Made by a program: the position numbers and the translations under genes. Source: Shewanella vesiculosa (GTDB lineage: Bacteria > Pseudomonadota > Gammaproteobacteria > Enterobacterales > Shewanellaceae). From it: a DNA stretch of 64,000 nt. Positions within the stretch are counted from its first letter, which is position 1. The number at the start of each line of letters is the position of its first letter. A model generated the notes under the pieces. That model ran no database searches. It saw nothing but the letters and a program-made list of their open reading frames with translations, and was not told where the DNA came from. Below are positions 8,985-19,056 of the stretch, piece after piece. Where the stretch lies: contig NZ_CP073588.1 in assembly GCF_021560015.1 (NCBI RefSeq), forward strand, positions 2,108,001-2,172,000. Direction: 5' to 3'.

Positions 8985-9644
8985 TTATACCGTTTCCGTT
9001 AAAATGTAGCCTATACCACGTACAGTTTTGATTAATTCGGTGGCAGTTTTTTTGCGTAGGTGATGAATATGCACCTCGATCGAATTACTGCCGACTTCAT
9101 CCCAACCATAAGTTAATTGTTCAAGTTGATTACGGGTTAATACCCGTCCAGCAGATTGAGCAAACTCGAGCAATAATTGATACTCGCGCCGAGAGAGTGA
9201 CACTAACACGCCGCGAAAATGTACTTCACAGCGGGCAAAATCAATATTAAGCGCGCCATAACTAAATTGATTATTGTCTAGACCATGCTGGCGTCGAATA
9301 ATAGCGCGTAATCTTGCAATAAGCTCTCTGACATCAAAAGGTTTACTTAAATAATCGTCTGCGCCAATATCTAAACACATCAAACGTGTATCAAAATCAG
9401 TGTTCGCGGTGAGTACAATAATCGGTAACGAGATACCGTTACGACGCCACAGTTTTAGTAAGTCAGCGCCATTGCCATCAGGCAAACCCAAATCGAGAAT
9501 AATCGCGCTAAAATCTTCATTATTCAGGGCTACCTCCGCCTGCTTATAGGACGGCAGATGATCAACCTGGATACCTTCTTTGGCCAAACTCAGCATCACG
9601 CCTTGGGCGAGTAGTTTATTGTCTTCAACCAGTAACACGCGCAT
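8985..9644 (-). CDS. OmpR-family response regulator (QseB/PmrA-like)
   Basis: A response regulator of 219 residues. The receiver domain has E7-D8, phosphoacceptor D51 (IILDLGLPDG), T in LTANTD and K in LSKPFDV. The winged helix has SRREYQLLLEFAQSAG and SIEVHIHHLRKK, ending in VRGIGYIL. It starts 6 bp after the apbE stop, so it is co-transcribed with the redox genes, and it pairs with the kinase that follows. No obvious operator was found upstream of the cytochrome b gene. Confidence 0.92.
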   Translation of the reverse strand: MRVLLVEDNKLLAQGVMLSLAKEGIQVDHLPSYKQAEVALNNEDFSAIILDLGLPDGNGADLLKLWRRNGISLPIIVLTANTDFDTRLMCLDIGADDYLSKPFDVRELIARLRAIIRRQHGLDNNQFSYGALNIDFARCEVHFRGVLVSLSRREYQLLLEFAQSAGRVLTRNQLEQLTYGWDEVGSNSIEVHIHHLRKKTATELIKTVRGIGYILTETV

Positions 9645-9650
9645 GATGAC

Positions 9651-10571
9651 TTATCCCCTAAATACCTTAAAATCGACACCTTGCTGCTGTAAAAACGCTT
9701 CAGCATCTGGCCCTTTTAACATCGACATCGTGGCTAACATTCCCGCCATAACACAATTTGGCGCGAGTACAGTAACCGATAATGGCGCCTGTTCTATCGG
9801 ATAACCATTTTGAGGATTAATAATATGCCCATAACGCTTACCGTTCACTTCTATATAACGTCGAGTATTGCCGCTGGTCGCGAGAGCACCCTGACGGATA
9901 GTTAATAGTGCTGCAGCGTTATCAAGCTTCTGCGGGTTTTCAATCCCCACCTGCCAGCCATCCGCTTTGGAGACAGGACAAGCAATATCACCACCAAAAT
10001 TAACTAATACCGAGGTATCAGGCCAACGTTGAGCCAATATATTTGCGGTGCGATCAACGGCATATTCTTTACCGATACCGCCAAAATCGACACTCATGCC
10101 AGCCGGCATATGAACACTAGTGTTAGTCAATGTAATACGTTCAAAACCAACTTGATCTAAGGCTTTATCAATCTCAGTTTGTAGCGGTACACAATGGCTG
10201 CCATCAAAACGCCATAGGGCCATTAATGGGCAAGCGCTGATATCAAATGCTGCCTCGCTTAATTGAAAACATTGTTTAGCAAAGGTAAATAAATGAAGGG
10301 TTTCGGCATCAATAACTGTTGTGTCACCTTGAGCATGATTTAACTGCCACACCAGATTACCTTCAATAAAACGACTAAACTTATGTTCTATACGCTTAGC
10401 TTCATCATAAGCAATATTGAGCATTTGCCGAGCTACATGTTCGTCATTCACCGCCATTAACAATTCGCATGGGCTTGCCATAGCGTTAAATGAACCTAAA
10501 AAGCCCCAAGGACGAGTCTGTAAGCTTATCGCCTCTGGGGCTTTTAACACTGTAGTTAGCCGTTTATGCAC
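9651..10571 (-). CDS. ApbE-type FAD:protein FMN transferase
   Basis: ApbE moves FMN from FAD to a Thr/Ser of a target redox protein. Family motifs are in order: GSFNAMASPCEL near the N-terminus, MALWRFD, VDFGGIGKEYAVDR, LVNFGGDIA, VGIENPQ, and SGNTRRYIE...YGHIINPQNGYP, with the metal/FAD-binding residues present. It is 306 residues long and lacks the usual lipoprotein or Sec signal, so it may act in the cytoplasm or the start may be mis-set. It lies between the DUF3570 barrel gene and the two-component genes, which suggests that a partner in this cluster is flavinylated. No clear D-x-x-S/T-G-A-T flavinylation motif was seen in the neighbours. Confidence 0.9.
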   Translation of the reverse strand: MHKRLTTVLKAPEAISLQTRPWGFLGSFNAMASPCELLMAVNDEHVARQMLNIAYDEAKRIEHKFSRFIEGNLVWQLNHAQGDTTVIDAETLHLFTFAKQCFQLSEAAFDISACPLMALWRFDGSHCVPLQTEIDKALDQVGFERITLTNTSVHMPAGMSVDFGGIGKEYAVDRTANILAQRWPDTSVLVNFGGDIACPVSKADGWQVGIENPQKLDNAAALLTIRQGALATSGNTRRYIEVNGKRYGHIINPQNGYPIEQAPLSVTVLAPNCVMAGMLATMSMLKGPDAEAFLQQQGVDFKVFRG

Positions 10572-10606
10572 GTAAAGTGACTCGTTTTATGGATATAACA
10601 TCCATC

Positions 10607-11907
10607 TTAAAACGAATAACTCACTTGAGCTACAATTGCCTTCACTGCTGGGAATAAATCATAGTTCTGTAACTGCCCCGGTAATTGCGTACCATTATTT
10701 TCAGGATTTTGCTGATAATACTCAATACGATAACTTAACTCATGTCCACCGGATAAACGCTGACCAAATTTAAGCCCAATGGTATATGCCGTCATATCAC
10801 CAATACGATAATCTGCGCTGGCATACTCAGGTATGGCATCGCCACTCATTAAGAATGGTCGATAAAACTCAGCAGCCTGCTGTTGGTAATAACGTAAATG
10901 TAATTGTCCGTAGATGCTTGGGCTAAAGTAATAGCGATAATGGGTTTCTAACGTATGTGATTGAATATCCCAATCGTCAGTACTGTAACGATATGAAAAA
11001 TCGACTACACCAGAATCTAAAGCACCTTTGGTAAGTAAAAATACACTGTGTTTCAAGCGTGAGTCAGGACGATTTTCATAACGGTAAGCTTGTGTTTGAC
11101 CATTAGCATCAACTTCACTAAGAATTTTATACGGGTCAGTCATGTAACCAGACACACTGGATAAACCATAGTTAGCCTGCATTAACCAATTACGATTAAT
11201 AATCTGAGTGACACCGAACATAATATCGCTCGTTTGCTTAGTATCATCACCCGCTAAACGAGTTTGATCAAATGCGGCTTGATAATCGGCATCACTGGCA
11301 TAATTACCCCCGAAACACCATTTGTGACAAGGCTACTGGGCGACCGCCAACAGGGTCAACCACATCATTACTGAACGCGCCCGACAACGACACCGTCGTG
11401 TTGTTTTTATTGAAGCTGCGCTCAAGGCCCGCATTAATCCCCATAGAGAGGTAATCGAACTCTTTAGAGCCGTACACACCGACATTACCCGTCCAATCTT
11501 GGTTAAGCACTTCTTGCCAATTAGCGCTTAGCTGTACCCCGGGTATCGTGAAAGGTATCGTCAAGCGGCGTTTCACCTGAGCTAACGGTATATTGGCCGT
11601 CGCCTGAAGGACGAGTAAAGGTTTGGCTTTCGTCTTGGGCAACCGCACCAGAAGCCGATGCGCCTGTTAAGCTGTCGACTACAATTTTCATGTCTAGGAG
11701 TGAAGTTTCGCCAAAGGCTTTTTGCACATTACCAATGGCTTCTGCAGCTTGCACGCGGTCTTGCTCACCATAATACATAATTGCAGCATCGACTTTCCAA
11801 TCATCATTTGCAGGAGTGGCTTCAGCAGCACTCACCTGTTGATTCAGTAAACTGCAGCTTGCTAACGCCAATGCACTGGCAATATTTTGCTTAGATGTTA
11901 GTTGCAT
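10607..11907 (-). pseudogene. DUF3570 outer-membrane barrel protein, two +1 frameshifts
   Basis: The protein has a signal peptide (MQLTSKQNIASALALASCSLL...VSAAEA) followed by alternating beta strands ending in aromatic VSYSF, as in outer-membrane barrels. The three reading frames join if one base is dropped at each of two runs: C4 at 11537-11540 (frame then reads FHDTRVQLSANWQEV) and C5 at 11307-11311 (MVFRGNYASDADYQAAF). The result is about 433 residues of DUF3570 type. The ATG at 11907 is preferred: it overlaps the DUF4266 stop region and has GGAGG six bases upstream. It sits in a TlpA-DUF4266-DUF3570-ApbE cluster seen in several marine Gammaproteobacteria (from memory). Confidence 0.82.
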
Positions 11908-12137
11908 CCACAACCTCCACCCGCTAATGAACGCCCACCGCTGGTGCCTTCTTTACTGAAATAAATATGGTCATCTAAGGCAAGATCGAGTTTTTCGCTG
12001 TTTAAGGCCATGTCAGCTCTGGCTAATTGATCTTTTTCCCAAGGTTGTACACCTAGGCTTGAACATCCAGCCAAACTACTGACAATGGCTAACGCCACTG
12101 CCGCCTTGGCTAAGGGTTGATAAAACGCTTTCGTCAT
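11898..12137 (-). CDS. DUF4266 small lipoprotein with Cys-Gly tail
   Basis: A lipoprotein of 79 residues with the signal peptide ending in SLAGC. The mature region has the DUF4266 core VQPWEKDQLARADMAL, a short linker (HIYFSKEGTSGGRS), and a C-terminus GGGCGCN. The closely spaced Cys pair at the end of a glycine-rich tail is the family signature and looks like a metal, disulfide or modification site. The gene starts five bases after the corrected stop of the thioredoxin gene and overlaps the DUF3570 start. Its function is not established, as far as I know. Confidence 0.85.
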   Translation of the reverse strand: MTKAFYQPLAKAAVALAIVSSLAGCSSLGVQPWEKDQLARADMALNSEKLDLALDDHIYFSKEGTSGGRSLAGGGCGCN

Positions 12138-12141
12138 GAGT

Positions 12142-12652
12142 TTACTCCTGTAACATTTGGATTTCTTGCTCGTAGGCGGGGGTATTTTCGGTAAAAAAAT
12201 CCCATGTGAGTTTGTACCAGTTCACCTTTACGGTTAAACATAAAACTACTTGGCATTCCTTGTAACTCAAAGGCTCGAGCAATATCGCCCTCAGGGTCAA
12301 AGCGAAGATTAAATTTTCCCGGTAGCTTACTCAGAAACTCATGCGCTAATGCGGTGTCAACATCAAGGTTAATCGCTACAACCTCGAGACCTTGCTGTTG
12401 ATATTTAGCTTGCATGGCATTCATCCAAGGGAATGATTTGCGGCATGGGCCACACCATGAAGCCCAAAAGTCGACATAAACGACCTTACCGGCAAATTGT
12501 TGCAAACTGACAGACTGCCCTTGCAGATCCATCACTTTATTATCTAATGACGGAGCAGCATAAGCAGTAACACTGACTCCAAGGCTTAACGCCAAACTTA
12601 ACGCGGCAATGTTAAACTTACTTAAGCGTGAAAATAACTTTTTTGACATCAT
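12142..12652 (-). CDS. TlpA-like periplasmic thioredoxin (3' end frameshifted)
   Basis: A thiol-disulfide oxidoreductase of the TlpA/ResA class. It has a signal peptide (IAALSLALSLGVSVTAYA) and a thioredoxin fold with active site WASWCGPCRKSFPW and cis-Pro region LQGMPSSFMF. A T7 run on the coding strand (A7 at 12193-12199) shifts the last ~20 codons. With six T the protein ends HMGFFTENTPAYEQEIQ...LQE, stopping at 12142, four bases before the DUF4266 start codon and overlapping its AGGAG. As sequenced it runs on to 12134 with an unrelated tail. The ATG at 12652 is used because AGTAGG lies upstream and the signal peptide starts there. It probably reduces or matures Cys pairs of neighbours such as DUF4266. 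Confidence 0.87.
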
Positions 12653-12780
12653 ATTTTTGCCTACTGACTGAATATAGGACAAAGTAAGTTACCAAGCTTA
12701 AGGTTTACTTAAGTAAACAGATCGAACAATTTAAAAAGCTGGCCAAGGCAAATGCTGCCTCGACCAAACAATTGTTAAGG

Positions 12781-13347
12781 TTAACCACCAATCATCTTCG
12801 ACACTAAACCTTTCTCATGACCCGATTCAGCCACTAAAATACCCGCTAAATGTAAACTGATAAAAGGAATGAAATACCAAAGTGCCAGTACATGTATTGT
12901 TTCAGCCTGTCCTTCTATTGATTCTGGGCCAAATTTAAGCAACAAACCGGTTGTAACTGACAAGGCGACACCCGCATAAAATAGCCAATAGACCCACGCT
13001 TGAAACTTTTGTTTAGTGGTTGCTTGGCGCGAAAAAGGTGATGTGTAATGCAGACCAAATTTAGCCATATAAATAAAACGCGCTAACACAAATACACTGA
13101 CCGCATAGCCGAAATAAATATGCCACTGAAACATAACACCACGAATACTTCTTGCAATGCTCACCGCTTGCTTATCAGTAATGATGACATCAATTTTGGC
13201 TAAACCTTGATGAATAATCGCGGCCATATGGTTTTTCTCCATCCAGCCAAGTCGCAATAAAACTGTTAATAGCATGACCATCATAGTCAACGCGAGCCCC
13301 CAGTGAATGAGACGATGAAGCAGTGGGAAATTAGTCTGTGTTTGCAT
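12781..13347 (-). CDS. Cytochrome b561-family membrane protein
   Basis: A protein of 188 residues with four hydrophobic segments (about 8-28, 70-90, 112-132, 148-170). Candidate b-heme His ligands are HRLIHWGLAL, WHIYFGYA, ETIHVLALWY and ISLHLAGIL. This is the cytochrome b/b6-like fold that passes electrons between quinol and periplasmic partners. It is 98-129 bp upstream of the TlpA-like gene on the same strand and is probably the first gene of the redox cluster. No CXXCH motif is present, so there is no c-type heme. Confidence 0.85.
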   Translation of the reverse strand: MQTQTNFPLLHRLIHWGLALTMMVMLLTVLLRLGWMEKNHMAAIIHQGLAKIDVIITDKQAVSIARSIRGVMFQWHIYFGYAVSVFVLARFIYMAKFGLHYTSPFSRQATTKQKFQAWVYWLFYAGVALSVTTGLLLKFGPESIEGQAETIHVLALWYFIPFISLHLAGILVAESGHEKGLVSKMIGG

Positions 13348-13482
13348 ATAAACCTCGATAGGATTGCGATAATGCGGCTATTATTACGCCGAAATCTTAA
13401 CAATTACTTATGAATAACAATAATCGAAAAATATTCTAAAACATGACATTATGACAGGATAAAACATTGAAAGAGGTCACAC

Positions 13483-13884
13483 GTGACAACTATTTTGATT
13501 AAATATCGCCAAATAGTGTTATTTCTAGCCGGTCTAGGGACTTCATTAGGTGGACTGTATACTTTGTTTCCCCAATGGGCGCTGGAAAACCTAAACCAAC
13601 TGCCCTTCTTTGCCAGTGATACAATTTTCATTCAGCATTGGGGCTTTATGGTATTAATGGTGGGATGCAGTTTTTTTATTGCAATGTTTCGCTCAGATTG
13701 GGTCAAACCAGTATTTTGCATTACGCTAATTGAAAAGCTGTTTTTTATTAGCTTAGTATTGAGCAATGCCAATCAACCTTTTGTCGATGGATTTTGGTCA
13801 TCAATGGTAATGGACATGATTATATGTACTTACATCGCCGCTTACTTATGGTGGTGTCGAACCGCCAGTGAGTTAACGTCTTAA
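13483..13884 (+). CDS. Hypothetical four-helix membrane protein
   Basis: A protein of 133 residues starting at GTG with GAGG seven bases upstream. Four hydrophobic stretches (about 9-27, 46-66, 76-95, 105-124) with short loops and few charged residues suggest a small inner-membrane protein. I recognise no family beyond similar uncharacterised Shewanella proteins. It is transcribed alone, divergent from the cytochrome b561 gene and convergent with the DUF3565 gene. Confidence 0.7.
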   Translation: MTTILIKYRQIVLFLAGLGTSLGGLYTLFPQWALENLNQLPFFASDTIFIQHWGFMVLMVGCSFFIAMFRSDWVKPVFCITLIEKLFFISLVLSNANQPFVDGFWSSMVMDMIICTYIAAYLWWCRTASELTS

Positions 13885-13900
13885 GATAGGCAAACTCAAT

Positions 13901-14110
13901 TTAATCGAGCTTATCTGCCGCTGCCGCGACATCGCATTTTTTACAAATAAGGATCATGCCTAATTGTTGTTGTCGACCTTCTACCGTCGTCACCCAGGGG
14001 CGAACAGTCCAAGGTGGATTATGGCGTACATGTTGAAAATGGCCACAGCCTAATTCTGCCACCCAATGCTGCTCTTCATCCAGGTGATAACCGATAATTT
14101 GTTGCTGCAT
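13901..14110 (-). CDS. DUF3565 small Cys/His protein
   Basis: A protein of 69 residues. It has a His-rich core (LDEEQHWVAELGCGHFQHVRH), the conserved NPPW followed by V-T-T-V-E-G-R, and a C-terminal C-K-K-C. Two Cys and several His could bind a metal ion. DUF3565 proteins are found widely in Gammaproteobacteria and their role is unknown. It is convergent with the small membrane protein and lies 53 bp from the terminator hairpin that follows der. Confidence 0.85.
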   Translation of the reverse strand: MQQQIIGYHLDEEQHWVAELGCGHFQHVRHNPPWTVRPWVTTVEGRQQQLGMILICKKCDVAAAADKLD

Positions 14111-14162
14111 CCTCGTTCACCTAATCTTTAATAGCAATGCCAATAGCACGGTTAACACCGAC

Positions 14163-14190
14163 AAAAAAGCCTGAACAAGTCAGGCTTTTT
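14163..14190. terminator. Hairpin terminator downstream of der
   Basis: AAAAAAGCCTGA / TCAGGCTTTTT with an ACAAG loop. It is the rho-independent end of the rlmN-to-der transcript on the minus strand. Confidence 0.85.
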
Positions 14191-14220
14191 GAGCGATAAA
14201 TAACTTAAGTCAATACGAGG

Positions 14221-15687
14221 TTACTTAGTACGATCGCGAATGTGGCTCATTGCACGCTTACGACGACGCTCTTGACCCACGGTTAACTTTTCAGTTCTAC
14301 CTTCAAACGGGTTAGCACCTTCGTGGAAACGTAACTGAATTGGCGTACCAACTACTTTCAATGAACGACGGAAGTAGTTCATCATATAGCGCTTATACGA
14401 ATCAGGTAGCTTCTTAACTTGGTTACCATGAATAACCACGATTGGTGGGTTATAACCGCCAGCGTGAGCATATTTCAGTTTCACACGACGACCATTAACC
14501 AATGGTGGTTGGTGATCATCTTGCGACATCTGCATAACGCGAGTCAGCATTGAAGTACTCACACGACGTGTAGCACTGTCGTAGGCTTCTTCAATTGACT
14601 CATACAAATGGCCAACGCCAGTACCATGTAATGCTGAGATAAAGTGAATACGGGCGAAATCGATAAAGCCTAAACGGCGATCAAGTTCGCTTTTAACACG
14701 GTCTTTGACTTTTTGATCAATACCGTCCCACTTGTTTATCGCAATAACCAATGCACGACCAGCGTTTAAGGTAAAACCTAATAAACCAAGATCTTGCTCT
14801 GCAATACCTTCGCGCGCATCGATAACCAATAATACTACGTTAGCATCTTCAACTGCTTTTAAGGTTTTAATCACCGAGAATTTCTCGATAACTTCATTCA
14901 CTTTACTGCGACGACGAACACCAGCAGTATCAATTAATACGTACTCTCTACCTTCACGTGACATTGGAATATAAATACTGTCACGAGTAGTACCGGGTTC
15001 GTCATAAACCACCACACGTTCTTCGCCGAGGATACGGTTAATCAGTGTTGATTTACCCACATTAGGCTTACCAATAATGGCGAGCTTAATCGGTAAGTTT
15101 TGCAGGCGTTCTTGTTCTGCTTCAGCTTCTTCTTCAGTATATTCACGTTCAACTTGCTCGCCTTCTTCGTCGAGTTCGCGAACGATACCCATAGCTTCAG
15201 CATAAGGCGTTAGTGCGTAATCAATCATGTTGGTCACACCACGGCCTTGCGCGGCAGCCATTTGGTATACTTCACCTAGACCTAAAGACCAAAACTCACC
15301 ACAAGCTGAATCGGCATCAATGCCGTCGACTTTGTTAGCAACCACAAAAGTGACTTTATCACGGCTACGTAAATGCTGAGCAATCGCTAAATCGGCAGCT
15401 GTCATACCCGCACGAGCGTCAGTCATAAATAATACGACATCCGCTTCTTCAATCGCGGCCAATGACTGTTCAGCCATTTTAGTTTCGATCCCTTCTTCGC
15501 TGCCATCAATACCGCCAGTATCAACAACGATAAACTCGTAGCCAGCTAAAAATGCGCGGCCGTATTTACGGTCACGTGTTAAACCTGGGAAATCAGCGAC
15601 TAACGCATCACGAGTACGAGTAAGACGGTTAAATAATGTCGATTTGCCGACATTCGGTCGCCCTACAAGGGCCACTACAGGGATCAT
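14221..15687 (-). CDS. der: Ribosome biogenesis GTPase Der
   Basis: An essential GTPase with two tandem G domains that acts in 50S subunit maturation. Domain 1 has [18 protein letters not shown] and NKVDG; domain 2 has [20 protein letters not shown] and NKWDG. A KH-like C-terminal domain ends in a basic RRRKRA tail. At 488 residues it is a normal gammaproteobacterial length. It is the last gene of the housekeeping operon after bamB, with a terminator hairpin in the intervening gap. Confidence 0.97.
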
Positions 15688-15713
15688 GATTTTGCCTCTA
15701 AAAAACTTTTCAA

Positions 15714-15743
15714 TAAAAAGCCCCCGGAACGCTTCCAGGGGCT
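15714..15743 (-). terminator. Hairpin terminator between bamB and der
   Basis: On the minus strand AGCCCCTGGAA-GCG-TTCCGGGGGCT is followed by TTTTT. It lies between bamB and der and may cause partial termination inside the operon, or mark a separate der promoter. Confidence 0.75.
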
Positions 15744-15790
15744 CTAGTAAGGATATTATACCTTAATTAACGCAAAAATAGTGCTACGAC

Positions 15791-17026
15791 TTATTCCGCA
15801 TCAGTTTTGGTATCTTCCTCAGCATTCATTTGCTCTTGCTTGTTCAAGGAAACAATAGCAACTTTACCACTTCGGCCTTGAACATAAATGTTGTCACCCA
15901 CCACTAAAGGTTGGGCATATAATCCATCACTATCAACTTCAATGCGGCCAACAATGTCACCGCTATTACGGTCAATAAAGTGCAAGTAACCTTCAAAGTC
16001 ACCAACAACAATGTAATTGTCTATCACGGCTGGAGCGGTTAATTCACGGTTTTTAAGAACCGAATTACTCCATAATTCCAGACCATTACGACGATCAACC
16101 GAATAAATACGGCTATGATCATCAACTAAGTACAGGCCAATACCTGCAGCAGCTAAATCATTAAAGCTTGAATATTTACGTGACCAAACAATCCGTCCGC
16201 TGCGAAGCTCCATAGACACGAGATTACCGTTGTAACTCGCAACATAAATATTTTCGCCCAAAATTAATGGCGTCATATCAATATCGGCCATCCGGGTAAA
16301 CTCATTGGAACCCGTTGGGGTAAATACCGCTTGTTCCCATGCTTGTTGGCCATTACTTTTGACCACAACAGCGACTTTGCCATCTGCTGTGCCTAAAAAG
16401 AAACCGCCCGCTTCATAAGCGGCTGAACCTGTACCTCGTAAGGTAAGGTTTGGCAGCTGCATTTCATAGGTCCATAACTTTTCACCGTTATCGATATTAA
16501 ATGCTTCAAATGCACCTTTACTGGTATTTACTGCAACAACATCTTCTGCCACTGTCGGTGCCGATAATAACTCACCATTAGCTTGAGCAGACCACACTAC
16601 GTCACCCGTAGCCTCATCTAGCGCAACTAATAAGCCAGTTTCACCACCAACAAAGACTTTGTTACGTGCCGCAGTAACGCCGGCAGCTAAACGAATTCCT
16701 TTGGTTTTAATTTCAAGCTTATCTTCAAAGACATCATTAAAGTCTTGTTTCCATAGCTCCTTGCCGCTGGTTTCATCAAACGCAACCACAACACCGCTGC
16801 GATCGGCGACAAATAATTTGCCATAACGAACCGCTGGACGAAGTTGCGAGTAATAATCACCTACGCCATCGCCAACACTGGTATCCCAAGTCACTTCAGG
16901 AAATACAGTTGCTTGTATATCAACTAATTCACTCACTGGCTCTTCTTCAACATCACTTGAAGAACAAGCAGACATAAGAGCAACACTTAACCCGACGGCA
17001 AGTAGATTTTTACACCAAGACTTCAT
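15791..17026 (-). CDS. bamB: Outer membrane assembly factor BamB
   Basis: A lipoprotein of the BAM complex that inserts outer-membrane barrels. The signal peptide ends in lipobox LMSAC. The rest is an eight-bladed beta-propeller of PQQ-like repeats with recurrent G-x-x-x-W type closures (ETSGKELWKQ, EATGDVVWSA, NGEKLWTYE, RSGRIVWSRK, RNGLELWSN). It has 411 residues and an acidic C-terminal tail. It follows yfgM by 12 bp, the canonical order. Confidence 0.95.
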   Translation of the reverse strand: MKSWCKNLLAVGLSVALMSACSSSDVEEEPVSELVDIQATVFPEVTWDTSVGDGVGDYYSQLRPAVRYGKLFVADRSGVVVAFDETSGKELWKQDFNDVFEDKLEIKTKGIRLAAGVTAARNKVFVGGETGLLVALDEATGDVVWSAQANGELLSAPTVAEDVVAVNTSKGAFEAFNIDNGEKLWTYEMQLPNLTLRGTGSAAYEAGGFFLGTADGKVAVVVKSNGQQAWEQAVFTPTGSNEFTRMADIDMTPLILGENIYVASYNGNLVSMELRSGRIVWSRKYSSFNDLAAAGIGLYLVDDHSRIYSVDRRNGLELWSNSVLKNRELTAPAVIDNYIVVGDFEGYLHFIDRNSGDIVGRIEVDSDGLYAQPLVVGDNIYVQGRSGKVAIVSLNKQEQMNAEEDTKTDAE

Positions 17027-17038
17027 TGGCTAAATTCC

Positions 17039-17659
17039 TTATGCCTTATTTAGATTGTCTAACTTCATGGTCAGCGCAGGACTGGCTATCGCGCCACCAT
17101 TATCCACGGCTGCTTGATAAGCTAATTTGGCTTTATCCAAATCACCTTGACGCACTAAAAAGTCGCCTTTTAATTCTTCACGTTGCGAAGCAAATGCTTT
17201 ATCAGTCACTTGTTCTAGTGTGGCTAATGCCATACCAAGATTATTTTGCTCAGCTTGAATACGCGCTAGACGTATCATGGCCACCATGCCTAAACCTGAA
17301 CCTGGCTCTGCGGCAATTACTTTGGTAAATGAGGCTTCAGCTTTTGCTAAATCACCCGCTTCAACCGCTGATTTAGCGACCATCAACTCGAGTAATGCCT
17401 GATAACCTTGCTGATCATGTTCTGATGTAAAGCTTTCTGCCTGAACCAATAACGCTGCAGGGTTAGCTGACTGTGTCACGATAGACTGAAACGATTCGGA
17501 AGCTTTTTCGGCTGCCGTCACTTTCATATCAGAATAAGTATTCCAACCATATAGACCACCTAGGCCTACCACGGCACCCACGACAATCGAGGTACCATAA
17601 TCTTTCCAGAACTGCTTGATAGCATCTACTTGTTGTTCTTCTGTGCTATAAATTTCCAC
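17039..17659 (-). CDS. yfgM: YfgM, SecYEG-associated TPR protein
   Basis: An inner-membrane protein with a short cytoplasmic N-terminus (MEIYSTEEQQVDAIKQFWKDYG), one TM helix (TSIVVGAVVGLGGLYGW, about 22-40) and a periplasmic TPR-like domain. In E. coli YfgM associates with the Sec translocon and periplasmic chaperones. The GTG at 17659 is preferred over the GTG six bases earlier because AGGGG then has normal spacing and the N-terminus matches the family. It lies between hisS and bamB. Confidence 0.92.
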   Translation of the reverse strand: MEIYSTEEQQVDAIKQFWKDYGTSIVVGAVVGLGGLYGWNTYSDMKVTAAEKASESFQSIVTQSANPAALLVQAESFTSEHDQQGYQALLELMVAKSAVEAGDLAKAEASFTKVIAAEPGSGLGMVAMIRLARIQAEQNNLGMALATLEQVTDKAFASQREELKGDFLVRQGDLDKAKLAYQAAVDNGGAIASPALTMKLDNLNKA

Positions 17660-17685
17660 TTGCACTTCCCCTTTGAAATCAATTC

Positions 17686-18960
17686 TTAAATCAGTTCTGC
17701 AATTTTAGTTACGAGTTCACTACGCGTAACCAATTGTTGTTCGTCTTTTGTTCTTAACGGCTTGATAGCCACTTGATTATTCGCTACTTCATTTTCGCCA
17801 ATGATCAACGCAAATTGAGCACCGCTTTTATCGGCACGCTTCATTTGCTTTTTAAAGTTACCACCACCGCAATGACTCATGACTTTAAGCGTTGGTAACT
17901 GTTGACGCAACTCTTGAGCCACTTTAATGGCTTCAACCACACAATTATCACCCATAGCAGTAACATAGATATCTACTTCAGGGGCAATATCACTGGTTAA
18001 CTCAAGCGTTTCAAGTAATAGTACAATGCGCTCAAGGCCCATTGCAAAGCCAACGGCTGGAGTATCTTTCCCCCCCAGTTGGCCGACTAAACCATCGTAG
18101 CGGCCACCCGCCAACACTGTACCTTGAGAGCCCAAACTGGTGGTAACCCATTCGAATACAGTGCGGTTATAATAATCTAAACCACGAACTAAACGTGGAT
18201 TGATGGTGTATTGGATGCCAACAGCGTCTAAGAGTTCACATAAAGTTGAAAAATGTGTCTTAGTTTCTTCACCCAAGTAATCCATTAATGCTGGTGCGTC
18301 AGCTAAAATAGCCTGCACTTGCTGATCTTTAGTGTCCAGTACACGCAATGGATTTGAATACATCCGACGTTTACTATCTTCATCGAGAATGTCTTTATGC
18401 TGCTCTAAAAAAGCAATCAACGCATCGCGATAGGCCGCACGTTCAGCGGGATCGCCTAAGGTGTTTAGCTCAAGTGCAACGTGCTCTTTAATCCCTAGCA
18501 AGTCCCATAAACGGGCTGATAACATCAATACTTCAGCATCAATATCGGCGCTACCAATGCCATACACTTCAACACCGAACTGGTGGAACTGACGATAACG
18601 ACCTTTTTGCGGACGCTCATGACGGAACATAGGTCCCATATACCATAAACGTTGTTCTTGGTTGTAAAGCAGACCATGTTCGTTACCCGCACGAACAGTT
18701 GAAGCGGTACCTTCAGGACGTAAGGTTAAGCTGTCACTATTACGATCTTCAAAGGTATACATTTCTTTTTCAACAATATCGGTCACTTCACCAATAGAGC
18801 GCTTGAAAAGGTCGGTACTTTCTACGATAGGAGTGCGAATTTCGCTATAACCGAATGCACTAACAGATGAACGCAATACTGCTTCGAGTTTTTGCCATAT
18901 AGGACTTTGGGTAGGCAGAATATCATTCATTCCGCGAATAGCTTGGATTTGCTTTGCCAC
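17686..18960 (-). CDS. hisS: Histidyl-tRNA synthetase
   Basis: A class II aminoacyl-tRNA synthetase that charges tRNA-His in the cytoplasm. Motif 2 region [18 protein letters not shown], the histidine-specific motif [15 protein letters not shown], motif 3 GFAMGLERI, and the C-terminal anticodon-binding domain ([20 protein letters not shown]) are present. The GTG at 18960 makes the protein start (M)[15 protein letters not shown] as in other Shewanella. A second GTG at 18975 would add MDKLT and cannot be excluded. Confidence 0.96.
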   Translation of the reverse strand: MAKQIQAIRGMNDILPTQSPIWQKLEAVLRSSVSAFGYSEIRTPIVESTDLFKRSIGEVTDIVEKEMYTFEDRNSDSLTLRPEGTASTVRAGNEHGLLYNQEQRLWYMGPMFRHERPQKGRYRQFHQFGVEVYGIGSADIDAEVLMLSARLWDLLGIKEHVALELNTLGDPAERAAYRDALIAFLEQHKDILDEDSKRRMYSNPLRVLDTKDQQVQAILADAPALMDYLGEETKTHFSTLCELLDAVGIQYTINPRLVRGLDYYNRTVFEWVTTSLGSQGTVLAGGRYDGLVGQLGGKDTPAVGFAMGLERIVLLLETLELTSDIAPEVDIYVTAMGDNCVVEAIKVAQELRQQLPTLKVMSHCGGGNFKKQMKRADKSGAQFALIIGENEVANNQVAIKPLRTKDEQQLVTRSELVTKIAELI

Positions 18961-19056
18961 TGTTAACTTGTCCACTTATTGAATTAGCTTGCGCTAATAA
19001 AATGTAAATACACCCTCTGCATCGGCAACTTTAGGTTGTCATGCACAGGATTAAGA

